DNA of 64,000 bases from Rhodococcus sp. 105337 (GTDB lineage: Bacteria; Actinomycetota; Actinomycetes; Mycobacteriales; Mycobacteriaceae), in contig NZ_JABAGQ010000013.1 of assembly GCF_012844225.1 (NCBI RefSeq), positions 62,001 through 126,000 on the forward strand, given 5' to 3'. Every line of letters starts with the position of its first letter. Position 1 is the first letter of the stretch. Of this stretch, positions 41,726 to 49,935 are shown piece by piece. The translations under genes and the position numbers were made by a program. Under the pieces are notes generated by a model. The model was not told the DNA's origin, did no database searches, and saw only the letters and a program-made list of their open reading frames with translations.

Positions 41726-43642
41726 ATGGGGGAAGTCGAGCGGCACGACTACGACGTGGTCGTGATCGGAGCGGGGGGAGCCGGACTGCGGGCGGTCATC
41801 GAGGCTCGGCAACGCGGACTGAGAGTTGCGGTCGTCTGCAAGTCGCTCTTCGGCAAGGCCCACACCGTGATGGCCGAAGGAGGGTGCGCCGCCGCGATGG
41901 GCAACGCCAACTCGCGCGACTCCTGGCAGGTCCACTTCAAGGACACGATGCGCGGCGGAAAGTTCCTCAACAACTGGCGCATGGCAGAACTGCACGCCCG
42001 TGAGGCGCCGGACCGGGTCTGGGAACTCGAAACCTACGGGGCGCTGTTCGACCGCACCCCGGACGGACGGATCAGCCAGCGCAACTTCGGCGGGCACACC
42101 TATCCGCGACTCGCCCACGTCGGCGACCGGACCGGCCTCGAACTGATCCGCACGATGCAGCAGAAGATCGTCTCGCTGCAACAGGAGGACTTCGCCGCGA
42201 CCGGCGACTACGAGGCGAAGGTGAGGGTGTTCTCCGAATGCACCATCACCGAACTCCTTCTCGACGGGCAGGGCCGCGTCGCGGGAGCCTTCGGATACTG
42301 GCGGGAATCGGGCAGGTTCGTCCAGTTCACGGCTCCTGCCGTCGTCATCGCGACCGGGGGAATCGGCAAATCCTGGAAGGTGACCTCCAACTCGTGGGAG
42401 TACACCGGGGACGGGCACGCCCTCGCGCTGCGTGCCGGTGCCTCACTGATCAACATGGAATTCGTCCAGTTCCACCCCACGGGCATGATCTGGCCGCCGA
42501 GCGTGAAGGGCATCCTCGTCACCGAAGGGGTCCGCGGTGACGGCGGTGTCCTGAAGAACTCCGAAGGGGAGCGGTTCATGTTCTCCTACGTCCCTCCGGT
42601 GTTCAAAGGGCAGTACGCGGAGACGCCCGAGGAGGCGGACCGCTGGTACGAGGATCAGGAGAACAATCTCCGCACGCCCGACCTGTTGCCGCGCGACGAA
42701 GTGGCACGGGCCATCAACTCCGAGGTCAAAGCGGGTCGCGCCACCCCGCACGGAGGCGTATTCCTCGATATCGCGTCGCGGATGCCCAGCGCGGAGATCA
42801 TCCGGCGATTGCCGTCCATGCATCACCAGTTCCTCGAACTCGCGGACGTCGACATCACCCGGGAGGCGATGGAGGTCGGCCCGACGTGCCACTACGTGAT
42901 GGGCGGCATCGAGGTCGATCCCGACACCGGCGCGGCGTCGGTACCGGGCCTGTTCGCGGCAGGGGAGTGCTCGGGAGGGATGCACGGATCCAATCGTCTC
43001 GGCGGTAACTCGCTGTCGGATCTGCTGGTGTTCGGCCGTCGTGCAGGGCTCGGTGCCGCCGACTACGTGCACGGTCTCACCACCCGGCCCGAAGTAGCCG
43101 ACGAAGCGGTGGAAGAGGCGGCCCGCACAGTGCTCTCACCGTTCGATCCCGCCGACCACGACGAGGTGGAGAACCCGTACACGCTGCACCAGCGGCTACA
43201 GGGCGTGATGCACGACCTCGTGGGCATCATCCGCACAGCCGACGAGGTGGAACGCGCGCTCGCGGAACTCGACGACCTGCGCGCGCGGATCCCCAACATT
43301 GCGGTGGAGGGGAACCGGCAGTACAACCCGGGCTGGCACCTCGCGCTGGATCTGCGCAACATGCTGCTCGTGTGTGAGTGCGTGGCGCGGGCGGCGTTGC
43401 TGCGCACCGAGAGTCGCGGCGGTCACACGCGCGACGACCATCCCTCGATGGACGCGAACTGGCGGCGGACATTGCTGGTGTGCCGCAAGTCCGGTGAGGA
43501 CCGCATCATCCCTGAGGTGTCCGTCGAACGGGAACAGCAGACCCCGATGGATCCGGAACTGCTCGAACTCTTCGATATCGAGGAACTCGCCAAGTACTAC
43601 ACCGACGAGGAACTCGCCGGTCACCCCGGACGGAGGCACTGA
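41726..43642 (+). CDS. sdhA: Succinate dehydrogenase flavoprotein subunit
   Basis: 638 residues. FAD motif VVVIGAGGAGLRAVIEA; the region HTVMAEGGCAAAMGN contains the His that carries covalent FAD; the substrate-binding HPTGMIWPP and the catalytic Arg region SNRLGGNSLSDLLVFGRRAG are intact, as is GLFAAGECSGGMHG. C-terminus ends with an acidic tail instead of the usual Trp/Tyr-rich end. One base separates it from sdhB. Together with the anchor this is the Sdh1-type respiratory complex oxidising succinate at the cytoplasmic face. Confidence 0.94.
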   Translation: MGEVERHDYDVVVIGAGGAGLRAVIEARQRGLRVAVVCKSLFGKAHTVMAEGGCAAAMGNANSRDSWQVHFKDTMRGGKFLNNWRMAELHAREAPDRVWELETYGALFDRTPDGRISQRNFGGHTYPRLAHVGDRTGLELIRTMQQKIVSLQQEDFAATGDYEAKVRVFSECTITELLLDGQGRVAGAFGYWRESGRFVQFTAPAVVIATGGIGKSWKVTSNSWEYTGDGHALALRAGASLINMEFVQFHPTGMIWPPSVKGILVTEGVRGDGGVLKNSEGERFMFSYVPPVFKGQYAETPEEADRWYEDQENNLRTPDLLPRDEVARAINSEVKAGRATPHGGVFLDIASRMPSAEIIRRLPSMHHQFLELADVDITREAMEVGPTCHYVMGGIEVDPDTGAASVPGLFAAGECSGGMHGSNRLGGNSLSDLLVFGRRAGLGAADYVHGLTTRPEVADEAVEEAARTVLSPFDPADHDEVENPYTLHQRLQGVMHDLVGIIRTADEVERALAELDDLRARIPNIAVEGNRQYNPGWHLALDLRNMLLVCECVARAALLRTESRGGHTRDDHPSMDANWRRTLLVCRKSGEDRIIPEVSVEREQQTPMDPELLELFDIEELAKYYTDEELAGHPGRRH

Positions 43643-43643
43643 G

Positions 43644-44402
43644 ATGGCCGACAGTGAGGGCTACACCGCCGAGTTCAGGATCTGGCGCGGGGACCGCGAC
43701 GGCGGGGAACTGCAGGAGTATTCGGTGCGGGTCAACGAGGGTGAGGTGGTCCTCGACATCCTCCACCGACTCCAGGCCACCCAAGTGCCGGACCTCGCGG
43801 TGCGATGGAACTGCAAAGCCGGCAAATGCGGTTCGTGCTCGGCGGAGATCAACGGACGCCCGCGTCTGACGTGCATGACCCGTATGTCGCTCTTCGAGAC
43901 GGACGATCCGATCGTCGTCACGCCCTTACGGGGTTTCCCGGTCATCCGTGACCTCGTCACCGACGTGTCGGGCAACTACGCCAAGGCCCGGGAGATTCCG
44001 GCGTTCGCGCCTCCCCCGGACCTCGCGCCGGGGGAGTACCGCATGCAGCAGATCGATGTGGAACGCTCGCAGGAATTCCGCAAATGCATCGAATGCTTCT
44101 TGTGTCAGAACGTATGTCACGTCACGCGCGACCACGAGGAGAACCGGCCCGCGTTTGCGGGACCCCGGTTCTTCATCCGCCTCGCCGAACTCGACATGCA
44201 CCCACTCGACGTCGCGGACCGGCGCGACCTCGCTCAGGACGAAGCCGGACTCGGCCTCTGCAACATCACCAAATGCTGCACCGAGGTCTGCCCCGAATAC
44301 ATCCACATCACCGACAACGCCATCATCCCGATGAAGGAACGGGTGGCCGGTCGCCGGTACGACCCGGTCGTGTGGCTGGGCAACAAGCTGTTCCGGCGCT
44401 GA
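43644..44402 (+). CDS. sdhB: Succinate dehydrogenase iron-sulfur subunit
   Basis: 252 residues. The [2Fe-2S] ligands are in WNCKAGKCGSCSAEINGRPR followed by LTC; the [4Fe-4S]/[3Fe-4S] motifs are CIECFLCQNVCHV and CNITKCCTEVCPE. These give the three-cluster electron path from FAD to quinone. Residues YTAEFRIWRGDRDGGEL at the start belong to the ferredoxin fold. ATG at 43644 follows the sdhA stop by one base. The unit ends here; the next gene is on the opposite strand. Confidence 0.94.
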   Translation: MADSEGYTAEFRIWRGDRDGGELQEYSVRVNEGEVVLDILHRLQATQVPDLAVRWNCKAGKCGSCSAEINGRPRLTCMTRMSLFETDDPIVVTPLRGFPVIRDLVTDVSGNYAKAREIPAFAPPPDLAPGEYRMQQIDVERSQEFRKCIECFLCQNVCHVTRDHEENRPAFAGPRFFIRLAELDMHPLDVADRRDLAQDEAGLGLCNITKCCTEVCPEYIHITDNAIIPMKERVAGRRYDPVVWLGNKLFRR

Positions 44403-44418
44403 CCTACCCGCGCGGTCG

Positions 44419-45399
44419 TCAGCTGACGCGCTCGCTCAGAAGCGGCACCAACTGCTCGAGCGCGAACGGAATCGACAGGGCCGAGTTCAGCGAGATGGCG
44501 TTGGCGATGTCGCTGCCGCTGTCGAGGACGAGGAAACGACCGTCCCGCACGGCAGGAAGCTGCTGGAACAAGGGATTGTCGGTGACCTCGGAGGTCTCGA
44601 CGAAGATCGGCAGCACGACGAGCAGGTCGGCGTCGAGCATGCCCAGGTTCTCCTCCGAGACCGGGATGAAGAAGCTGTCCGTCTCCACGGCCTCCACCGC
44701 CGGGTTGTTGACGAACCCGAGGTCCTGCAGGAACTGCACGCGCGCGTCGCCGGAGACGTACGCACCCCATCCGTCCGAGGTGTAGGCGGCGACGGTGACG
44801 GTCTTGCCGGCGAACTCCGGATGCTCCGCCGCCGCGGTGGCGAACTGTTCGTCGATGTCCGCGACCACTTCGGCACCCTTGTCGGGGACGCCGAGCGCGG
44901 AGGCCACCATCGAGATCTGCTCGTCGCGCGGCGTCAGATATGCCGTGGCGCCCTTCGGGGGACCGACCGTGGTGGCGATCGCCGAGAGCGTGTCGTACCG
45001 GCCCTGATCGCCCGAACTGGCGGTGTCGAGGATGAGATCGGGTGCCAATGCGGCGATCTGCTCGAAGGACGGGTCGACGGTACCGATGATCTCCGGAGAC
45101 TCCGAGTAGCCGTTCTCGACCCACGGGCCGACTCCGTCGCCACCGAAGGCCAGCCAGTCGCTCACGCCGACGGGCTGGACGCCGAGCGCCAGTGCCGTCT
45201 CCGCGTCGCCCCATCCGAGGGCGGCGACGCGCTCGGGCTGTGATTCGACGGTCACATCACCGAACATGGTGGCGATGGTGGCGGGAAACGCTCCGGATCC
45301 GTTGTTGCTCGTCTCGTCGGCCGAATCGCTGTCGGTCGAGCCGCACGCTCCCACGGCGAGCGTGGTGGCCGCCATCAGCGCCACAAGTCGGAGTTTCAC
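44419..45399 (-). CDS. Iron-siderophore ABC transporter substrate-binding lipoprotein
   Basis: 326 residues. Signal peptide LVALMAATTLAVGACGS with the lipobox Cys at about residue 19. The TroA-like/FepB fold is indicated by PERVAALGWGDAETALALGV, FEQIAALAPDLILD and NPLFQQLPAVRDGRFLVLD, with a Ser/Asp-rich linker after the lipobox. Such proteins catch ferric siderophores outside the membrane. No permease or ATPase is adjacent, so it depends on a transporter encoded elsewhere. Upstream lies an iron-box-like sequence, so expression under iron starvation via IdeR/DtxR is likely. Confidence 0.88.
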   Translation of the reverse strand: MKLRLVALMAATTLAVGACGSTDSDSADETSNNGSGAFPATIATMFGDVTVESQPERVAALGWGDAETALALGVQPVGVSDWLAFGGDGVGPWVENGYSESPEIIGTVDPSFEQIAALAPDLILDTASSGDQGRYDTLSAIATTVGPPKGATAYLTPRDEQISMVASALGVPDKGAEVVADIDEQFATAAAEHPEFAGKTVTVAAYTSDGWGAYVSGDARVQFLQDLGFVNNPAVEAVETDSFFIPVSEENLGMLDADLLVVLPIFVETSEVTDNPLFQQLPAVRDGRFLVLDSGSDIANAISLNSALSIPFALEQLVPLLSERVS

Positions 45400-45440
45400 A
45401 GGTGTCCTCGTTTCACTTGCCGGTGCACGTCGTATGTGCG

Positions 45441-45459
45441 TTAGGTGATCCTAACCCCC
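45441..45459. promoter_or_regulatory. IdeR/DtxR-type iron box
   Basis: TTAGGTGATCCTAACCCCC matches 14 of 19 positions of the consensus TTAGGTTAGSCTAACCTAA. The inner part is a perfect palindrome GTTAGG-TGAT-CCTAAC (45440-45455). It is 42 bases upstream of the siderophore-binding protein start. Confidence 0.65.
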
Positions 45460-45491
45460 GGTGGGGGCGGCACGGTATCTCGGCGGCCGAG

Positions 45492-46643
45492 TTACATCGA
45501 CTGTGCCCATCGACCGATATCGCCACGTTCGAGCGCGAGTGCGAGCAGGTCCGGGAAACGGTCCGGGGTGCACGCGAACGCCGGCACGCCCAGAGCGCCG
45601 AGCGCCGCCGCATTGTCCCGGTCGAACGCCGGAGCGCCGTCGTCCGATAGCGCGAGCAACACCACCACCTGGACCCCGGCGGCGAGCATCTCGCGCACCC
45701 GGGAGAGCATTTCGGCCCGGATGCCGCCCTCGTACAAGTCGGAGATCAGCACGAACAGCGAGTCCGTGGGGCGCGTGATGAGGGTCCGGCTGTAGGCGAT
45801 CGCCCGGTTGATGTCGGTGCCCCCACCCAGTTGCGTGCCGAACAGCACGTCGACAGGGTCGGTGAGCTTGCCCGTGAGGTCCACCACGGCGGTGTCGAAG
45901 ACGACGAGGGAGGTACGCAGCGCCTGCATCGAGGCGAGCACCGCAGCGAAGACCGCCGCGTACACCACGCTCGACGCCATCGATCCCGACTGGTCCACGG
46001 CGAGCACCACGTCCCGCTGCACCGCCTGGGAGCGTCGCCCCAAGCCGACGAGACGCTGCGGAACCACGGTGCGATAGTCGGGTTGGTAGTGCGCCAGATT
46101 GGCGCGGATCGTGCGGTGCCAGTCGATGTCGCGAGTTTTCGGATTCGAGGTCCGGGACGATCGGTCGAGGGCTCCCGACACCGCGGTCCGGGTGCGCTGG
46201 GCGATGCGTTCCTCGACCTCACGGACGACTTTTCCGACGACCGCTCGTGCTGTCGCCCTGGTGGTCTCGGGCATCACGCTGTTGAGGCTCAGCAGGGTGC
46301 CGACGAGATGCACGTCGGGTTCGACGGCGTCGAGCAGTTCCGGTTCGAGCAGCAGCCTGTCGAGTCCGAGGCGGTCGACCGCGTCGCGCTGCATCACCTG
46401 CACGACCGTCGTCGGAAAATACGTGCGGATGTCGCCGAGCCAGCGTGCGACCTTCGGGGCCGAGGCGCCCAGTCCGCCGCTGCGCGGTCCTCCGGTCCCG
46501 TCCGCGTCGGTGTCGTACAACGCGGCGAGGGCCGCGTCCATCGCCGAATCGGTTCCCGCGCCCAGCGCAGTGGTAGATTCTTCCGCGGCATCGCCGAGGA
46601 GAAGTCGCCAGCGCCGCATTCGCTCGTCGAACTCCGTTGTCAT
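45492..46643 (-). CDS. VWA-domain protein, last gene of the five-gene MoxR unit
   Basis: 383 residues. The von Willebrand A domain occupies the C-terminal half: MIDAS residues in VVLAVDQSGSMASSV (Asp217, Ser219, Ser221), Thr276 in LGGGTDINRAI and Asp302 in LISDLYEGGIR are all present, so it should bind Mg2+ and a ligand. The N-terminal 200 residues are helical (VARWLGDIRTYFPTTVVQVM, LDRSSRTSNPKTRDI). The layout resembles CoxE/ViaA-like partners of MoxR ATPases. ATG at 46643 overlaps the DUF5682 stop (ATGA). It should be the adaptor that presents substrates to the MoxR protein. Confidence 0.85.
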   Translation of the reverse strand: MTTEFDERMRRWRLLLGDAAEESTTALGAGTDSAMDAALAALYDTDADGTGGPRSGGLGASAPKVARWLGDIRTYFPTTVVQVMQRDAVDRLGLDRLLLEPELLDAVEPDVHLVGTLLSLNSVMPETTRATARAVVGKVVREVEERIAQRTRTAVSGALDRSSRTSNPKTRDIDWHRTIRANLAHYQPDYRTVVPQRLVGLGRRSQAVQRDVVLAVDQSGSMASSVVYAAVFAAVLASMQALRTSLVVFDTAVVDLTGKLTDPVDVLFGTQLGGGTDINRAIAYSRTLITRPTDSLFVLISDLYEGGIRAEMLSRVREMLAAGVQVVVLLALSDDGAPAFDRDNAAALGALGVPAFACTPDRFPDLLALALERGDIGRWAQSM

Positions 46644-48838
46644 GCCGGGACCCCCAGAATCAAGGCGGATGCCGCGACTGCGCGACGGCCGCGTTCGGCA
46701 TCGAGTGCCGCAGAGGTGCGGTGCTGCTCGGGGCCCCCTCGCACGGCCCGGCCGAGCAGGCTGCGTTCCCCGTGCGCGAACGAACCGAACGTGCGTCGCA
46801 GCACGGGCAGGACGTCGACGAATTCCTCGGAGCGCAGATCCGACACCCACGTGTCGATCAGGGACAGCAGGTCGCGGTCGTGCACGAGCAGCAGCCCTCC
46901 ACCGCCGACGAATCCGTCGATCCAGCGTGCCTTCGCGGCCGCCGTGGACCCGACCGACAACGCGCGGGCGACCCGCACAGCGGTCGCGCGCTCGTTCAAT
47001 CTCCCCACATCGCGAAGCATCCGGACCGTCCGGCCGGTGAGCACGCCGTCGACATCGTCGCGGTCGCACACCGAAGCGAGCGTGTCGAGCCAGCGGTCCG
47101 TCGCGCCGGGATCGTCGCGCAGCGCCAGCGCCGTGTGCACCTCGTCGACGGCATTCCGCACCGTGTCGGCGGCGTCGGTGTCGAGCCCGGTGACGGCGGA
47201 CGGCAGGCCCGCGCAGACGCGAGCGAGGACCGCATCGGCGACATGCACCAGCGAGGACAGATCGGTCCCGCGCACGTCGCCGTAGCGGACCGTACGGATC
47301 AGCGACGGGAGTGCCGACATCAGATGCAGCACATCGTGATCGAGAGCGGCGGCCGCGTCGATCGCAGTGACCAGTTGGGGCACCGCGTCGCGCAGATCCG
47401 CGAGCAATGCCTGTTCGAGCAGGTCGGTGACCTCGCCGAGCGTGGTGCCCGCGGTCCGGGCGCGGTCGAGCACCGTGGCGGATGCGGCGGCCTCGACGGT
47501 GGTGCCCCACCGGGACGCCTCCACGATGGCGACCGCCAGTTCCGGATCCCATTGCAGCGACCAGGTCTCGCGAAACGTTCCCGTCGAACGCACCGCGCTC
47601 TCGGCCGGTAGCGCCCACTCGATCCCGAGCAGCGACAACTTGTGCAACAGGCGGGATCGTTGCAGATCGAGATCTTTGCGGAGGTCGAGGTCCAGCTTCT
47701 TGGCGATCGGGGCGCGTTTGAGCCGAAGGCTTTTCGAGCGCGCCTGCAGGTCGGCGTCCAGCGGAACCGTCGGGGTGTCCTCGGGGACCGCGCCGAGTGC
47801 TTCTCCGATCACGAGTGTGCGCGCCACGAAGTCGAGCAGCACCTCGTCGCCGTCGCACAGGACCGCACGGGTGGCCTCGACGGCCTCCGCCAAACCGGGC
47901 ACAGCGCGGCCGCGCAGCGCCGCGAGCGTATCGGCGAGGCGGGTGGCTTCGATGACATGCGCGCTCGAGACCGGGAGGTCTTCCTCGCGCAGCACCCGCG
48001 CGACGCGGGTGAACCAGCGTGCGGTCGTGTCGTCCGGGTAGCGGAAGAGGTGGTCGTACCAGCCGGGCGAGGTGATGCCGGCGCCGTAGCCGGACGCGGC
48101 AGAGAGCCGCGAATGGGTCCACGGCACCCACGTGAGCGCCGCTTTCACCTTCGGAAGACCTCTGAGCACGCGCGCGTCCGGCGCGGCCGGACCGAGCGGG
48201 CCGCTCAGGGCGGGCGCGTGCATCGCCCCGCACACGACGGCAATGTTGCGGGCGCCGGCCTTGACGGCCGTGCGCAACACCTGCCGCATGTGGGCTTCGC
48301 GGCGCGCCGTGTGCTCGTCGAGTTCCACGTCGGCGCGCAAGGCCGCCATCGCCGCAGTGATTTCGTCGAACGCTCCGGCCCCCGACTCCTCCTCCGCCGA
48401 GGCATGCTCGATCACGGCATCCCACCACTGCTCGAAGTCGTCGTAACCCGCCGCGGACGCCAGCGCTGCGAGCGGGTCGGTGCGCTCCGCGGATTCCGGA
48501 GAGCGGTCCGCGGCCAACGAGATTGCCGCCGGAAGGTCGCAGAAGCGCACGTCGGCGTCGTGCAGGATCGCCCAGCGCAATGCCTGCCACTCCGGCGAGA
48601 ACGCCGCGAACGGCCAGAACGCCGCGCGCGCGGGTTCGTCACGCACGTAGGCGAGCAGCGCGACCGGCGGTTGCATCTCGTCGGATGCGGCCAGGGCGAG
48701 GAACGGATCGGCGTCGGCCGGTCCCTCGATCAGGACGGTGTCGGGCTCGAACTCCGCGAGGGCGCGCAGCACCGCGCGCGCCGACCCCGGCCCGTGGTGC
48801 CGGATGCCGAAGACCCGGATCTCGGCGCCGTCGCTCAC
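46640..48838 (-). CDS. DUF5682-family protein
   Basis: About 732 residues; GTG at 48838 overlaps the MoxR stop (GTGA). The N-terminus reads VFGIRHHGPGSARAV followed by EPDTVLIEGPADAD, and a later block has AVVCGAMHAPALSG (about residue 200). A GxxH-like motif, an acidic residue in a predicted strand end (IEG) and a second GxxH motif are the pattern of the TraB/ChaN/EreA-like (TIKI) fold, suggesting a metal-dependent hydrolase or esterase; this is my inference. The remaining 450 residues are helical and contain HAHE-like repeats (LLEQALLADLRDAVPQLVTA, VHVADAVLARVCAGL). The domain of unknown function is always found, as far as I recall, with MoxR/VWA neighbours. Confidence 0.78.
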   Translation of the reverse strand: MSDGAEIRVFGIRHHGPGSARAVLRALAEFEPDTVLIEGPADADPFLALAASDEMQPPVALLAYVRDEPARAAFWPFAAFSPEWQALRWAILHDADVRFCDLPAAISLAADRSPESAERTDPLAALASAAGYDDFEQWWDAVIEHASAEEESGAGAFDEITAAMAALRADVELDEHTARREAHMRQVLRTAVKAGARNIAVVCGAMHAPALSGPLGPAAPDARVLRGLPKVKAALTWVPWTHSRLSAASGYGAGITSPGWYDHLFRYPDDTTARWFTRVARVLREEDLPVSSAHVIEATRLADTLAALRGRAVPGLAEAVEATRAVLCDGDEVLLDFVARTLVIGEALGAVPEDTPTVPLDADLQARSKSLRLKRAPIAKKLDLDLRKDLDLQRSRLLHKLSLLGIEWALPAESAVRSTGTFRETWSLQWDPELAVAIVEASRWGTTVEAAASATVLDRARTAGTTLGEVTDLLEQALLADLRDAVPQLVTAIDAAAALDHDVLHLMSALPSLIRTVRYGDVRGTDLSSLVHVADAVLARVCAGLPSAVTGLDTDAADTVRNAVDEVHTALALRDDPGATDRWLDTLASVCDRDDVDGVLTGRTVRMLRDVGRLNERATAVRVARALSVGSTAAAKARWIDGFVGGGGLLLVHDRDLLSLIDTWVSDLRSEEFVDVLPVLRRTFGSFAHGERSLLGRAVRGGPEQHRTSAALDAERGRRAVAASALILGVPA

Positions 48839-49935
48839 CCGGTGATCTCCCGGCATGCGCGATAGAAGTCCGCCCACTCGGGACGCTCCCGCACGACCGC
48901 CTCGAGATATTCGTTCCACACCACGCGGTCGGCGACCGGGTCCTTCACCACCGACCCGAGGATGCCCGCGGCGATGTCGGTGGAGCGCAGGACTCCGTCA
49001 CCGAAGTGCGCCGAGAGCGCCAGCCCACCGGTGACCACGGAGATCGCTTCGGCGGTCGACAAGGTGCCGGACGGCGACTTGAGTTTGGTGCGTCCGTCGG
49101 TGGTCACACCCTGGCGCAGTTCCCGGAACACAGTGACCACGCGCCGGATCTCCTCGGCGGCAGCAGGGATCTTCGGGAGTTCGAGCGAGGTTCCGAGTTG
49201 TTCGACGCGACGGGTCACGATCGCGACCTCGTCCTCTTCGCTGGCGGGCAGGGGGAGCACCACGGTGTTGAATCGTCGTCGCAGCGCCGAGGACAGTTCG
49301 TTGACGCCCCGATCGCGATCGTTGGCGGTGGCGATCACGTTGAAGCCCTTGCTCGCCTGCACTTCGATGCCGAGTTCGGCGACAGGCAGTGTCTTTTCCG
49401 ACAGGATCGTGATGAGGGCGTCCTGCACGTCCGCGGGGATGCGGGTGAGTTCCTCGATGCGGGCGATGGCGCCGTCGCGCATCGCCGTCATGATCGGCGA
49501 CGGGACGAGCGCGTCCGCAGACGGTCCTTCGGCGAGCAGTCGCGCGTAGTTCCAGCCGTAGCGGACCGAGTCCTCGGACGTGCCGGCGGTGCCCTGGACC
49601 AGTCGGGTCGACGACCCACTGATCGCCGCGGAAAGATGTTCGGACACCCACGTTTTGGCGGTACCCGGGACACCGAGCAGCAACAGTGCGCGGTCGGTGG
49701 CGAGGGTGGCCACCGCGACCTCCATCAGACGGCGCGGGCCCACATACTTGGGGCTGACGACGGTGCCGTCGGACAGTTCGCCGCCCAGCAGGTACGTCAC
49801 CACCGCCCAGGGCGACAGGTGCCAGGACGGCGGGCGGGGCCGGTCGTCGAGCCGCGCCAGCGCCGCGAGTTCGTGCGCGTACTGCTGCTCCGCATGGGGG
49901 CGCAACAGCGTTGGTTCGGAAACGGCGTCGGTCAA
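48835..49935 (-). CDS. MoxR-type AAA+ ATPase
   Basis: 366 residues. Walker A LLLLGVPGTAKTW (residues about 88-95), Walker B region IARIEELTRIPADVQDALI, sensor 1 in FNVIATANDRDRG, arginine finger in LSSALRRRFNTVVLPLP. This is the MoxR family of AAA+ chaperones that work with VWA proteins to remodel or activate targets. The start is TTG at 49935, supported by AGGAG five bases upstream and by a 4-base overlap with the DUF5691 stop (TTGA). TTG starts are rare and would lower its translation relative to the neighbours. Confidence 0.9.
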   Translation of the reverse strand: MTDAVSEPTLLRPHAEQQYAHELAALARLDDRPRPPSWHLSPWAVVTYLLGGELSDGTVVSPKYVGPRRLMEVAVATLATDRALLLLGVPGTAKTWVSEHLSAAISGSSTRLVQGTAGTSEDSVRYGWNYARLLAEGPSADALVPSPIMTAMRDGAIARIEELTRIPADVQDALITILSEKTLPVAELGIEVQASKGFNVIATANDRDRGVNELSSALRRRFNTVVLPLPASEEDEVAIVTRRVEQLGTSLELPKIPAAAEEIRRVVTVFRELRQGVTTDGRTKLKSPSGTLSTAEAISVVTGGLALSAHFGDGVLRSTDIAAGILGSVVKDPVADRVVWNEYLEAVVRERPEWADFYRACREITG

